Assembly: GCA_004144175.1 (NCBI GenBank)
Contig: SEFT01000003.1
Span: forward strand, 62,001 to 126,000
DNA: 64,000 bases
Direction of reading: 5' to 3'
Source: Sphingobacteriales bacterium
GTDB taxonomy: Bacteria; Bacteroidota; Bacteroidia; Chitinophagales; Chitinophagaceae
Below are positions 50,722 through 60,268 of this stretch, in pieces. The notes under the pieces were generated by a model. That model was not told where the DNA came from, searched no databases, and saw only the letters and a list, made by a program, of their open reading frames with translations. How positions within the stretch are numbered: position 1 is the stretch's first letter; every line of letters begins with the position of its first letter. Position numbers and translations under genes: made by a program.

Positions 50722-53169
50722 CTAATTCCCACCAACAAAACCACTCACATCCGGGCAATAGGTTTTGCTTACTCTGTAGGTAGCTGTATTGCCGTAGTTG
50801 GCGCGTAGTATCTGCAGGTATTTCGAGTAATACACTTCTTCGGCGTATGGCTCCCTGTTCACCAGGTGGTCGCAGTAGGTGAGCATCAGCAGCGCCTTAG
50901 TTGCCAGTTCACGGTTGGTGCCAGCGTAGTTGTAGGCGCGGTAGTACATATTCATCGCATCCGACAGGCGGTAGTAGCTGTTGCCATACTTCACACTATT
51001 GGGGTAGAGGCTAAAGAAGGCCCAGTTGTGCCAGCGTGTATCGTCTGCATTACTATACACCTCACTGGCCGAGTTTCCATAGCTAAACAGCATCCAGGCC
51101 TTGCCGTAGAAGGATATGTTATAATAAGCATTACCCAGCAGAAAGTAGGTGTTAGCCTTCTTTTTCGGGTCTGGCGTAGCAGCCAGTATCTCCTGTTGCC
51201 TTATAATATCTTCGAGTACCAGCTTCTTGCTGGGGTATGCGTAGGTGGTAGTTGGCCCACTCTCGCCGGGCAGCAGCGTGCCCGCATTTAGTACCGATTT
51301 CTTAGGCAGGTATTCTTTAAACTCATAGTTCTTTTGCCAGAAGTCATCGGGCATGGTATTGAACACTGCCAGCGCCTCACTATACTTGTTCTCGCGTATC
51401 AGTATAGTAGCCTTCAGGTCTTTGTAGAAGTCATCCGCCGCCCAGTTCTGCGGCGTTATATAGTGTTCAAATTCTGTCTTCGTCAGTCTCTTTTTAAAGT
51501 CGATCAATGAATCCATAGTAGCCGGTGAAGCATAGCGGTCGAAATAAGCAATTTGTTTATAACCGAACCCTGAACCGCCGTCCGTACCGTCATATTCATT
51601 GATGAGAATGTCCGCTTTCTGGTGCAGCAGACCTGCGGTAAGTAAATCACCTTTCTTTTTGTACTCTCGGCTTATTAGCAGCAATACCTCCGATATATCA
51701 TCGCTCATCTCTGCTGCCTCCACCTCAATGCCACCCTCTTCCGGGCGTTGTGCGCTTATTGGCAGTTGCCCTTGTTGCTCCAGCCTTTTGAGGCCTGCAT
51801 AGATCTGCTCTTGGGTTTCGGGTTCCTTAATGTCATTCAGATGCACCAGCGATACAAGCCGCTCAATTTCCAGTTGTACCTGCCAGGCTTTTTCGTTTAC
51901 CACATTTATATCTACCAGGTAAGACTTAGCCTCGCTATAGTTGCCTTCTAAATGGTACAGGTGTACAATCGCCAGCCGCAGAAAGTTCTTATTTGCATAA
52001 TTATCCTCCAGCATTGTTTGCAGGAACCGCCTCACATCTCTCAGGTATGCCTTATCCTTTGCCCAGTTCTTTTGTGCATACTCCGTGTAGGTAGCATTAT
52101 TTTCGCTCCCATTACGCGCTGCCTGCTGGTAATACTCATTCTCCTTTAGCCTGCTCGAGAAGCCCAGCACTTCAGGCGTCAGCAGCCAGTCTTCCAGCTT
52201 GTTTACCTCACGGCTTATCAGTAATGGCAGGTACACGCTATTAGGCGCATAGCGGTACACATCCTGTATCTCTGCCAGTGCTTTACCCGAATTCCCGATC
52301 GCCTTCATAGCATACACTACCGGCACGAGGCTCGTATCTGTATTCTCCTTTTCAAAATCAGCAAGCTCTTGTACTGTAATATTTTTATAAGCATATACCT
52401 TCTTCTCCTCAGACTTGTCGAACGCTTGCAGCAAATAGCGCACACGTTCGGTAGCGCTTTCCTGCGCCCCGGCATAATACACCAATGCCCAATGTGCCGT
52501 TATTATGCTTTTACCCTTCAGATGCTTGTCGTAAGTAGTTATCAGGTTTTTGTCAAAAGCTGAGTCGTTGGTATAGTACCAAAGCTTTACCGCCTGGAAG
52601 GCATAGCGCTGTTTCAGGAATTCCGGAAGTTTTGTATCTGCCTGCTGTGCAGCAAATGTCGCCAGCGAGTCGAAACGATAGGGCTTGGGCTGCGGATTGT
52701 CCCAGGCGTCTGCATTAAAGTTTTGCCCCTGCTCTACCCGCTTAGCCAGCGCCATATATTGCAGCGCTTCTCTGTTGCTTTTCTTCAGCATCCATTGCAC
52801 AAAGCTGTTGTTCTTATAAGCATCCCACTTTTTGCTATTATATGCAGCTACAAAGCTATCGGGCGAGGTATTGTACTGTATAGTATAGATATCATTTAGC
52901 GCCGCCTTGCCTTCGGTAAATGTCCGCCACTCTTCACAGTTGCGCAGGTAGTCGATGCCGGCGGGGTCGGGGGTGTTGGAGTTCAGAAAACGTTCGGTAT
53001 AGTAGAATGGCTCCAGGCTGCTGCCCACCGCTACATCGGGGCGAAAGATAGAAAACCGTCCCTGATCTTCTGTAAGCATAGGTCCGCAACTCCACGAAAC
53101 AATATACCCTCCCGCAATAGCTATCAATGTGCAAATACACAATACCAGTATTTTCGAACGGAATCCCAT
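50722..53169 (-). CDS. Large hypothetical exported protein with TPR-like helices
   Basis: 815 residues. An N-terminal hydrophobic segment (FRSKILVLCICTLIAIAGGYIVSW, then SCGP, possible signal or anchor), then mostly alpha-helical sequence with TPR-like stretches (IRENKYSEALAVFNTM; ANTYFLLGNAYYNISFYGKAWMLF; ATKALLMLTYCDHLV). No enzymatic motif. Possibly a scaffold or peptidoglycan/envelope-linked repeat protein. The region at 50660-50721 between its stop and the inverted repeat contains no other feature. Not assigned to a known family. Confidence 0.7.
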   Translation of the reverse strand: MGFRSKILVLCICTLIAIAGGYIVSWSCGPMLTEDQGRFSIFRPDVAVGSSLEPFYYTERFLNSNTPDPAGIDYLRNCEEWRTFTEGKAALNDIYTIQYNTSPDSFVAAYNSKKWDAYKNNSFVQWMLKKSNREALQYMALAKRVEQGQNFNADAWDNPQPKPYRFDSLATFAAQQADTKLPEFLKQRYAFQAVKLWYYTNDSAFDKNLITTYDKHLKGKSIITAHWALVYYAGAQESATERVRYLLQAFDKSEEKKVYAYKNITVQELADFEKENTDTSLVPVVYAMKAIGNSGKALAEIQDVYRYAPNSVYLPLLISREVNKLEDWLLTPEVLGFSSRLKENEYYQQAARNGSENNATYTEYAQKNWAKDKAYLRDVRRFLQTMLEDNYANKNFLRLAIVHLYHLEGNYSEAKSYLVDINVVNEKAWQVQLEIERLVSLVHLNDIKEPETQEQIYAGLKRLEQQGQLPISAQRPEEGGIEVEAAEMSDDISEVLLLISREYKKKGDLLTAGLLHQKADILINEYDGTDGGSGFGYKQIAYFDRYASPATMDSLIDFKKRLTKTEFEHYITPQNWAADDFYKDLKATILIRENKYSEALAVFNTMPDDFWQKNYEFKEYLPKKSVLNAGTLLPGESGPTTTYAYPSKKLVLEDIIRQQEILAATPDPKKKANTYFLLGNAYYNISFYGKAWMLFSYGNSASEVYSNADDTRWHNWAFFSLYPNSVKYGNSYYRLSDAMNMYYRAYNYAGTNRELATKALLMLTYCDHLVNREPYAEEVYYSKYLQILRANYGNTATYRVSKTYCPDVSGFVGGN

Positions 53170-53255
53170 ATAATCTCTTTCAGCTAATCCTGTTTAATAA
53201 TATTGTTCCTCTTGATCAGAAGAAACGCGGCACACCGCTACATTACAAAATACCA

Positions 53256-53303
53256 TAAAAAAGAAAATGTAGTAATCTATCGGCATGATAAAATTACTAC
53301 ATT
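53256..53303 (-). terminator. Terminator of the ACMSD-like gene
   Basis: Stem aatgtagtaat / attactacatt (11 bp, 53266-53276 and 53293-53303), 16-nt loop; on the minus strand it is followed by TTCTTTTTTATGG. It begins 23 bp past the stop of the amidohydrolase gene. Confidence 0.7.
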
Positions 53304-53325
53304 CTTATATAGTGCTTCAGTTATG

Positions 53326-54321
53326 CTATTGTAATCCCAGCCATTGCAGGGCGTTGCTCGCCAGCATCTGGTCGCGTAGCTTGTGGTCTTTTACATGCTC
53401 GGCTATCAGCTTGCCGGGGTGGTGTTCACCCAGCGGAAAGGGATAGTCGCTGCCCATACATATCTTATCGCCGCCTATTACGTCTATCACATAGTCTAGC
53501 GCTTTAGGGTCGTGCACCAGTGCATCTATCCAGAACTTGCCAAGGTACTCCCTCGGGTTGACGCCATTGTCGATCGCACATAGGTCAGGGCGCACATTAA
53601 AGCCATGCTCTATACGGCCAATGGTAAATGGAAAACTACCACCACCATGCGCAAATGCCACGCGTAGCTTCGGGTGCTTCTCGAACACTCCGCCAAATAT
53701 CATTGAGCTGATGGCACGCGCGGTCTCCGCAGGCATACCTACCAGCCAGGGCAGCCAATACTTCATCATATCGTTCTCACCCATCATTTCCCAGGGGTGT
53801 ACAAACAGGCTGCAACCCAGTTCTTCAGCCGCCTGCCAGAAGGGATGGAAATAAGGATCGCTTAGATTCTTGCCGTTGATGTTGGAGCCTATCTCCAGGC
53901 CCGGCATCTTCAGCTCTTTCACACAGCGCTCCATTTCTCTTATCGCCATATCAATATCCTGCAATGGCACCGTGCCAAGGCCGATGAAACGTTTAGGCTC
54001 GTGTACTACGCACTGCGCTATATGGTCGTTAAAGAAGCGTGCTGTCTCCAGCCCATGCCCGGGTTTGGCCCAGTAGTTGAACAATACCGGAATGGTCGAC
54101 AATACCTGTGTGGTCACCTCGGTGGTGTCCATTTCCTTCAGGCGTACATGCGGGTCCCAGCAGTTTTGCTCTACCTCGCGGAAAACCTTATCGCCCTTTA
54201 TCATTTTGGCGCAGCAAGGCTTATGGTGCTCCAGGTGAATGAACTCGCCATAACCAAACTTTTGAAACCAGTTTGGTATATGCTCGGGCATAATGTGCGT
54301 ATGAATATCGATCTTATGCAT
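53326..54321 (-). CDS. ACMSD-like amidohydrolase
   Basis: 331 residues from MHKIDIHTHIMPEHIPNWF; the few residues upstream are not needed. Zinc-binding IDIHTH (His7, His9), later VHPWEM (His), AFAHGGGSFPF (His) and MGSDYPFPLG (Asp) match the aminocarboxymuconate-semialdehyde decarboxylase group of the amidohydrolase superfamily. ACMSD decarboxylates a kynurenine-pathway intermediate; other pathway genes are not seen here. Upstream on the same strand is a thiolase gene, separated by a repeat element. Confidence 0.87.
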   Translation of the reverse strand: MHKIDIHTHIMPEHIPNWFQKFGYGEFIHLEHHKPCCAKMIKGDKVFREVEQNCWDPHVRLKEMDTTEVTTQVLSTIPVLFNYWAKPGHGLETARFFNDHIAQCVVHEPKRFIGLGTVPLQDIDMAIREMERCVKELKMPGLEIGSNINGKNLSDPYFHPFWQAAEELGCSLFVHPWEMMGENDMMKYWLPWLVGMPAETARAISSMIFGGVFEKHPKLRVAFAHGGGSFPFTIGRIEHGFNVRPDLCAIDNGVNPREYLGKFWIDALVHDPKALDYVIDVIGGDKICMGSDYPFPLGEHHPGKLIAEHVKDHKLRDQMLASNALQWLGLQ

Positions 54322-54336
54322 TATGGAAGAAGTCAA

Positions 54337-54464
54337 AAGTTAAAAGTCAAAACCAAAAACCAAGTGATTAAGTCTAAAGCAAAAACCCATAGATACATTA
54401 AGCAACTCGCTGCACTTTGGGGTTTTCACCCTGCCTGCCGGCAGGCAGGTTTGACTTTTAACTT
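54337..54464. repeat. Inverted-repeat element with a 20-bp GC palindrome
   Basis: Arms 54337-54354 (AAGTTAAAAGTCAAAACC) and 54448-54464 (the reverse complement with one base missing) enclose about 93 bp. A perfect 20-bp GC-rich palindrome, CCTGCCTGCC plus its complement, sits at 54430-54449 just inside the right arm. CCTGCC palindromes are dispersed repeats in Bacteroidota. The right end overlaps the stop codon of the thiolase gene. It looks like a small mobile repeat (MITE or REP type). Confidence 0.65.
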
Positions 54465-55662
54465 AATTAATCATTTCATAGATGATCGCCGATCCCTGGC
54501 CTACGCCTATACACATAGTAGCCAGGCCATACTTGCCACCGCGGCGTTTTAGTTCGTATAGCAGCGTGGTAGAGATGCGCGCACCGCTACAGCCCAGCGG
54601 GTGGCCTATAGCTATGGCGCCGCCATTCACATTTACTTTCTCGGGGTCGAGGCCCAGTTCATTCATGCTGGGTATGCCTTGCGCTGCGAATGCCTCGTTC
54701 AGCTCTGTCAGATCAAGGTCGCTCACTTGCAGGCCGGCGCGTTTCAATGCCTTTTGCGTAGCAGGTATCGGGCCAAGGCCCATCACGGCTGGCTCTACGC
54801 CTGCTATGGCCATGCTCTTTATTTTAGCTATTGGCTTCAGGTTATATTTCTTCACGGCATCTTCAGAGGCCAGCAATAGTGCAGCCGCACCATCGTTGAT
54901 GCCGCTGGAGTTACCAGCTGTTACGGTACCGTTCTTTTTAAAGGCAGGCTTCAGGGCAGCCATCTTTTCCAGCGTTGTTTCGCGCGGGTGCTCGTCGGTA
55001 TCAAATACCATGGTCTTTCCTTTACCCAGCTCTACGGTCACCGGTACTATCTCCTCTTTGAATTTTCCTGCCTTATGTGCAGCCGCATAGCGTTGCTGGC
55101 TCAGCAGGCCAAATTCATCCTGCGCTTCGCGCGTCACATTATAACGCTCTGCTACATTCTCGGCAGTTTCACCCATCGTGTATGGATGATGCAAGGCACT
55201 CAGCTTGCTATTTATAAAGCGCCAGCCCATAGTTGTATCATACATCTCCGGTACACGTGCAAAGGCACCTTCTGCTTTCGCCATTACGAATGGCGCACGC
55301 GTCATGCTCTCTACTCCACCGGCTATGAACAGTTCACCATCGCCGCACATAATGGCGCGCGATGCATCCATGATCGCCTGCAGGCCCGATGCACAAAGAC
55401 GGTTCACGGTATTGCCGCCCACACTGGCAGGTAGTCCCGCCAGCAGCGCTGCCATACGGGCTACGTTGCGGTTATCTTCACCGGCCTGGTTCGCAGCACC
55501 GGCTATCACATCTTCTATCTCGTTTACATCGATGGACGGATTGCGCTCTACCAATGCTTTTATCACATGCGCCAGCAGGTCGTCAGGACGAACGGTTGCC
55601 AGGCTGCCGCCATACTTACCTATAGGTGTACGAACGGCGTCAATTACATATACTGTCTTCAT
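54463..55662 (-). CDS. Acetyl-CoA acyltransferase (thiolase)
   Basis: 399 residues. Catalytic C90 in [10 protein letters not shown], active-site [16 protein letters not shown] with His near 355, and the second cysteine in TMCIGVGQG near 385. These are the complete thiolase residues. The family includes FadA (beta-oxidation) and PaaJ/PcaF (3-oxoadipyl-CoA thiolase); the sequence does not decide between them by eye. In the same direction as the trans-sulfuration gene, 43 bp upstream. Confidence 0.93.
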   Translation of the reverse strand: MKTVYVIDAVRTPIGKYGGSLATVRPDDLLAHVIKALVERNPSIDVNEIEDVIAGAANQAGEDNRNVARMAALLAGLPASVGGNTVNRLCASGLQAIMDASRAIMCGDGELFIAGGVESMTRAPFVMAKAEGAFARVPEMYDTTMGWRFINSKLSALHHPYTMGETAENVAERYNVTREAQDEFGLLSQQRYAAAHKAGKFKEEIVPVTVELGKGKTMVFDTDEHPRETTLEKMAALKPAFKKNGTVTAGNSSGINDGAAALLLASEDAVKKYNLKPIAKIKSMAIAGVEPAVMGLGPIPATQKALKRAGLQVSDLDLTELNEAFAAQGIPSMNELGLDPEKVNVNGGAIAIGHPLGCSGARISTTLLYELKRRGGKYGLATMCIGVGQGSAIIYEMIN

Positions 55663-55705
55663 TTGTATTTATTATCGAAACGTGTGATTGTTCTATAATT
55701 CTTGT

Positions 55706-56926
55706 TTAGCTCAATGCCTGTTCTATATCGGCTATGATGTCTTCTACATTCTCTATTCCTACGCTCATTCTTATCAGCCCGTCGGTAATGCCATATTCTA
55801 CGCGTTTATCGCGCGGTACGCCTACGTGTGTGGTGGATGCTGCATGTACTACCAGCGTATCGCAGGTACCCAGCGATACGGCGCTGGTGCAAAGCTTCAG
55901 ACTATTGATAAATTTCACACCCGCATCGAAGCCGCCCTTCAGCTCGAAGCTGAGCATAGCGCCGGGGTGTTTCATTTGTTTTTTGCCTATGGCATAGTCG
56001 GGGTGCGACTCCAGCCCAAGGTAGTTCACCCAGGATACTGCCGCATGTTCATTCAGGTAAGTGGCAACTTTCTCGGCATTGCCACAATGGCGCTCCATAC
56101 GGAGGCTAAACGTACGCAGTCCATTAGTAAGCAAGTAGGCTTCAAAGGCATTGCTATTGCCACCCAGCAGGCGGTGCGTCTTGGTTACGATGCCGTTCAT
56201 CTTCTCCAGGTCGCGGCCTATGACGATGCCGCCCACAGCAGTACCATGCCCGTTTAGGAACTTGGTGGTAGAGTGCATTACAAAGTCTACATCGTATTTA
56301 AACGGCTGTTGCAGGTAAGGCGTGGCAAATGTATTATCCGCACAAACCGTAAGGCCGTGCTGTTTAGCCAGTGCAGTCAGCGCTTCGAGGTCCACGCATT
56401 GCAGCGTAGGGTTGGCGGGTGTCTCCACGTACATCATACTGATGCTCTTATCGGCCTTTATGGCCTCTTCTGTCTTAGCCAGGTCGTGGAAGTCGACAAT
56501 GATGGTTTCGATGCCAAGGCCCGGCAGTACTTTGTCTATCAGCTCCTGCGTACCGCCGTATAATGACTGATGGGTAATGATTTTCTCGCCGGCTTTTACA
56601 TTGGCCAATACCATAGTGGTAATAGCCCCCATGCCCGATGCATGCAGTATCGCCTTTAGCTGTAGCTGGTTGCCCTGGCTGTCTTTCAGCCCGTAGGCTT
56701 CCATCATGGCTATTTTGTCTTCGGCCTCGTTGATGGTAGGGTTCCCAAAGCGCCCGTATATATATCCTTTCTCGTCACCCTTAAAGATGTTCACCGCCTG
56801 CTCTACCGAGTCGTAGGTATAGGTGCTGGTGGCGTAGATGGGGGTAAGGTGTGCCCGGTGGCCATCTTCCTGGTGACCGCCATGTACGCATACCGTATCG
56901 AAACCCAAATTATCCTGTTCCGTCAT
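55706..56926 (-). CDS. PLP-dependent trans-sulfuration enzyme (Cys/Met metabolism)
   Basis: 406 residues. PLP-binding K222 in STTKFLNGHG, the DNTFATPYLQQP block and the GRFGNPT segment near residue 60 are hallmarks of the cystathionine gamma-synthase/lyase and methionine gamma-lyase group (sulfur amino acid metabolism). Activity cannot be told apart by eye; O-acetylhomoserine sulfhydrylase-like forms also fit. A -7 box TAACTTTG (56953-56960, minus strand) is present. It is divergent from a DinB gene. Confidence 0.92.
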   Translation of the reverse strand: MTEQDNLGFDTVCVHGGHQEDGHRAHLTPIYATSTYTYDSVEQAVNIFKGDEKGYIYGRFGNPTINEAEDKIAMMEAYGLKDSQGNQLQLKAILHASGMGAITTMVLANVKAGEKIITHQSLYGGTQELIDKVLPGLGIETIIVDFHDLAKTEEAIKADKSISMMYVETPANPTLQCVDLEALTALAKQHGLTVCADNTFATPYLQQPFKYDVDFVMHSTTKFLNGHGTAVGGIVIGRDLEKMNGIVTKTHRLLGGNSNAFEAYLLTNGLRTFSLRMERHCGNAEKVATYLNEHAAVSWVNYLGLESHPDYAIGKKQMKHPGAMLSFELKGGFDAGVKFINSLKLCTSAVSLGTCDTLVVHAASTTHVGVPRDKRVEYGITDGLIRMSVGIENVEDIIADIEQALS

Positions 56927-56970
56927 TATGTTGAGACTTATTAAATTCGCTGCAAAGTTACGCGTTACAG

Positions 56971-57468
56971 ATGAAGGATTTATTCATACAGATGGCAAAG
57001 TATCATATTTGGGCTAATGGCCTCATTATACAGGCTTTGCAGCGGCTGACGGATGAACAACTGGACACGCATATAGCCAGCAGCTTCCCCTCCATCCGCA
57101 AGACGGTGTACCATATGTGGAGCGCCGAGCAGGTATGGCTCGATCGCCTGTTGCTGGCGGAATACCCCGTGTGGGCCGAAAGCGGCTTTACCAGAACCTT
57201 CGCCGAAGCCTGCCAAAACTGGCAAAAAGCCTCGGCCGGGCTATTGGATTTTGTAAATAAGCAGTTCGACGACCGGGGCTTTGAGCATGTAACGGAATAC
57301 CGCAGCCGCAAGGGCGACCTGCACAAAACGCCGGTGAAGTTCATCCTGCAACACACCTTCAACCACGGCACCTACCACCGCGGTCAGCTCATCACCATGC
57401 TGCGGCAGCTGGGTGTTGAGAAGATACCCAATACCGACCTGATAGCCATGCTGTGGGCGAAAGGGTAA
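56971..57468 (+). CDS. DinB-family protein
   Basis: 165 residues forming a DinB/YfiT-like four-helix bundle. Metal-ligand histidines are H48 (TVYHMWSAE), H132 and H136 (NHGTYHRGQ), a full triad. Such proteins are thiol-S-transferase relatives or detoxification proteins; substrate unknown. Divergent from the trans-sulfuration gene; the two share a 44-bp intergenic region. Confidence 0.92.
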   Translation: MKDLFIQMAKYHIWANGLIIQALQRLTDEQLDTHIASSFPSIRKTVYHMWSAEQVWLDRLLLAEYPVWAESGFTRTFAEACQNWQKASAGLLDFVNKQFDDRGFEHVTEYRSRKGDLHKTPVKFILQHTFNHGTYHRGQLITMLRQLGVEKIPNTDLIAMLWAKG

Positions 57469-57506
57469 AGCGGGTGTTATTTATCTAAGCAATATCCGTT
57501 AACACA

Positions 57507-57536
57507 TTGCTAATCAGCCAAACAATACTACATTTG
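57507..57536 (+). promoter_or_regulatory. Promoter of a small hypothetical gene
   Basis: TTG at 57507-57509, 19 bp, then an exact TACATTTG -7 box at 57529-57536. The small gene starts about 49 bases further. This supports that small gene being real. Confidence 0.65.
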
Positions 57537-57584
57537 CAAGCCCCGTGGCCATGTGGGTGTAATAAATAAAATTGTTTGTCCCGC

Positions 57585-57842
57585 ATGGAACGTCTGACGC
57601 AGGAGCTGCATCGAGAGCTGCTATCCGAAGGTTATAAGTTTTTGTTGATACTAGACGTAGTGCCTGTTGATGGTACTGATACTTACCATCATATAGTACA
57701 CCCGCTTAAGAAAATCCCTGCAGTACAATATTTCTCATGCACCACTATCGACGATGGTATGGTGACAGCTATTATAAACGACCCGAATGCTAAGATCAAT
57801 ATCTTCGTAGATAGGTCGGAGCTCAAACTGAACGTTTTTTGA
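57585..57842 (+). CDS. Small hypothetical protein
   Basis: 85 residues from ATG 57585 (MERLTQELHRELLSEGYKFLLI). A compact alpha/beta fold with a helix, strands (FLLILDVVPVDGT) and a polar tail (NIFVDRSELKLNVF). No family recognised. It has its own promoter and stands alone between the DinB gene and a minus-strand gene. Confidence 0.55.
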   Translation: MERLTQELHRELLSEGYKFLLILDVVPVDGTDTYHHIVHPLKKIPAVQYFSCTTIDDGMVTAIINDPNAKINIFVDRSELKLNVF

Positions 57843-57862
57843 TCATTTAGCTTGCACAAAAG

Positions 57863-58258
57863 CTAGAGGGGGACGCATGGACGCGCTTCCTTCATTTCTG
57901 CTACCTTGGTTATACGGAAGAGCACGGCATCCCGGTCGCCCTCTTGCTCTGCCAGCATAATGATGCGGTTGTTATCGATCTTAAACGTGTCTACTAGGAA
58001 TTGCCGGATGGCATGCAGGCGCATGATTGAGTATACCTCCTGCCCATCCTTCCCGCTCCGTGTGCCCAGCAAAAACACCTTTTCATTAGGGTAAATTATC
58101 AACGTATTCCTGATGCCGGTAAGTGATCTCTTTATTTCAGGTGTTATCGCTACCGAATGAGGCCGGAAAAATATTAACCCTGTCCGGGCATATCCCTGTT
58201 GTGCAGGGACCCTAAAGGCCTGCAGCATAAGCAATATCAAGAGTATCGTTCGAAGCAT
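57863..58258 (-). CDS. Small exported protein, OmpA C-terminal-like
   Basis: 131 residues from MLRTILLILLMLQAFRVPAQ (signal peptide). The layout SVAITPEIKRSLTGIRNTLIIYPNEKVFLLGTRSGKDGQE, then a helix and IDNNRIIML, resembles the OmpA_C peptidoglycan-binding fold (strand, helix, strand, helix, RI strand), but the signature D and R residues are only partly present. Tentative. Exported; alone on its strand. Confidence 0.55.
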   Translation of the reverse strand: MLRTILLILLMLQAFRVPAQQGYARTGLIFFRPHSVAITPEIKRSLTGIRNTLIIYPNEKVFLLGTRSGKDGQEVYSIMRLHAIRQFLVDTFKIDNNRIIMLAEQEGDRDAVLFRITKVAEMKEARPCVPL

Positions 58259-58470
58259 GTATGAAGATAACACATAGTTTCTAGTCTGCTCACATAGCGC
58301 CGCTCTTCAAACTCACCATTATTAGTACACGACGTTGGCGTGAGAAACCGGAACATACAACAGGAACTGAGTACCCACTCAAGCTATTACGATGTCATAT
58401 ACACCTATCAGGCAATCATATTATGACATTGTAGTGCGCTCCCTTACTTTGCCGTAAAGAAAGCATCCCG

Positions 58471-59472
58471 ATGAAAGCAGTCGTACTAAAGGACTTTGGC
58501 GGTACCGATCAGTTTATGCTGGAGGATATTGCCGTACCTGGTAATCCTCCCGGCAATGTGCTGATACGTATCAAAGCAACAGCCTTCAACCCCATAGACT
58601 ACCAAATGCGTCTGGGCCTGGGCGAAAGCAAGCTGCTGAAGTCACCAGTGCTGGGTCGTGAGTTGGCAGGGATTGTTGCCGATGCAGGCAACAGCACTTT
58701 CTCTAATGGCGATAATGTATATGCTTATGTAGGCAGCCTGGGCTCCAATGGCACGTACACAGAATATGTAAGTATACCACAGCAAATGGTGGCACGAATG
58801 CCGAAGGGCATAAGCTACACCGAAGCAGCTGCTATACCCATGGTGAGCCTGACCGCACTGCAATGTGCAGAGCGTATGCAGATAGGCAGCAAAGACTCCG
58901 TACTTATTGCCGGTGGTGCAGGCGGCGTAGGGTTGGTACTGATACAGCTATTGCGTATAAGTGGCTTGAACAACATTGTTTCTTTTGCCGGTAATGAACA
59001 AAGCAAGCAGGCTTTACGCAAGCTCGGTTTGGCTGACGAACAAATACTTGACTACCGGCAGCCGCAACCGGCAAGCCTGGCTATCTCAGCAAATGAAGGT
59101 AAATACTATGACTACTGCATAGATATAGTAGGCGGCACTATGTCCGATATATGCAGCGAGGTACTAAAGGTAAATGGTAACTATGCCGATGTAGCCTTCC
59201 TGGGCAGCCCGCAATCAAAAGGCGTGCTATTCGATATAGCGGCCAACATCTACAACATCGCCAACTATGCCTATGCCGCAGAGCCACACATGCTACACCA
59301 CTACGGCGACAAACTGACTTATCTCACTCAACTCATCGATGACGGTTCATTACGACCTCCGCAAGTGTTATGTGTCGGCGGTCTTAGTGTTGCGGCAGTA
59401 TCAGAAGCTCACCGAATGTTGGAAGAAAATAAGGCTATGGGGCGCAAGCTGGTTATGGAGGTAGAGCCATAG
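58471..59472 (+). CDS. MDR-family NADP-dependent oxidoreductase (quinone reductase-like)
   Basis: 333 residues, a zinc-independent medium-chain dehydrogenase/reductase. GroES-like N-terminal fold (AFNPIDYQMRLGLGESKLLKSPVLGRELAGIV), nucleotide-binding segment VLIAGGAGGVGLVLIQLL (about 144-161). No zinc-binding cysteines, consistent with quinone or enone reductases. Substrate unknown. Convergent with a DinB gene, 2 bp apart. Confidence 0.9.
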   Translation: MKAVVLKDFGGTDQFMLEDIAVPGNPPGNVLIRIKATAFNPIDYQMRLGLGESKLLKSPVLGRELAGIVADAGNSTFSNGDNVYAYVGSLGSNGTYTEYVSIPQQMVARMPKGISYTEAAAIPMVSLTALQCAERMQIGSKDSVLIAGGAGGVGLVLIQLLRISGLNNIVSFAGNEQSKQALRKLGLADEQILDYRQPQPASLAISANEGKYYDYCIDIVGGTMSDICSEVLKVNGNYADVAFLGSPQSKGVLFDIAANIYNIANYAYAAEPHMLHHYGDKLTYLTQLIDDGSLRPPQVLCVGGLSVAAVSEAHRMLEENKAMGRKLVMEVEP

Positions 59473-59474
59473 CA

Positions 59475-60005
59475 TCAAGCGGACGGCTGTACAAGGTGCT
59501 CCTTTACCTGCGCCAGATGATGTAGCGGATGATAAGACATCAGGTATAACATCTCCCGGATAGAAAGTAGCCCCATGAATGGATGCGGCAATACCAGCGT
59601 ATCCAGCTCTGCTTCGCTGTAAGTGCTTATTTGGTCTCGCAGCGCGATCAAAATTTCATCTAATTGGTTACGTAGCGTATCCCTTTGGGCCACATCTATA
59701 ACAGGTGGCAGAAACCGCTCCGGCGCCTTACCACCGTTTTGCAAGCCAGCTTTATAGTTTGCAATCACATCATCGTAGCTCATAGCCGCGCGGCTCTGCA
59801 CACCAAATTTTTCACGTATATAATCGCGGGCAGCTAATGCCTGGTTTATGGGCATAAGACAAAGGATGAGATGCGACAACTGCTGCGCCGCCGACCATTT
59901 TCCACTGTGGCTGTGTACAAATTGCGCATCCGTCAAGGAGCATATGAAATTTGCGGTTGTGCTATGATTGTCGATAAGCGATCGCACCAATTGATCTGTT
60001 GTCAT
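59475..60005 (-). CDS. DinB-superfamily protein
   Basis: 176 residues, a second DinB-like four-helix bundle. The ligand histidines are seen in SAAQQLSHLILCL and MSYHPLHHLAQVKEH. Likely a bacillithiol or small-thiol transferase relative or detoxification protein; role unproven. It is tail to tail with the MDR oxidoreductase gene. Confidence 0.87.
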   Translation of the reverse strand: MTTDQLVRSLIDNHSTTANFICSLTDAQFVHSHSGKWSAAQQLSHLILCLMPINQALAARDYIREKFGVQSRAAMSYDDVIANYKAGLQNGGKAPERFLPPVIDVAQRDTLRNQLDEILIALRDQISTYSEAELDTLVLPHPFMGLLSIREMLYLMSYHPLHHLAQVKEHLVQPSA

Positions 60006-60268
60006 AATGCAGTTTGTTAGGTTTATGAAATCCCCTTAGCGCAAAGCTGTAACATTTGCCCGGAATACAACAGGTACAATTTTTCAATTTTCAGGCATAA
60101 CAGTTCATCTCACTGTTAATGAAACCAAACTGTAGCGATTTTGACTAAATGCCACACCAAACCAATCTGGCTTCCGTTGAAATTCATATGTATCGTCTGG
60201 CTTTAATTTTTTTGGCATATAACTTGTTTAAAGAACTTTTAACGTTCACATATCTAAACCTCAATCTT

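Noticed and set aside
54482-55090. 202-codon plus-strand frame inside the thiolase gene
   Set aside because: Antisense to a confident enzyme gene with complete catalytic residues.
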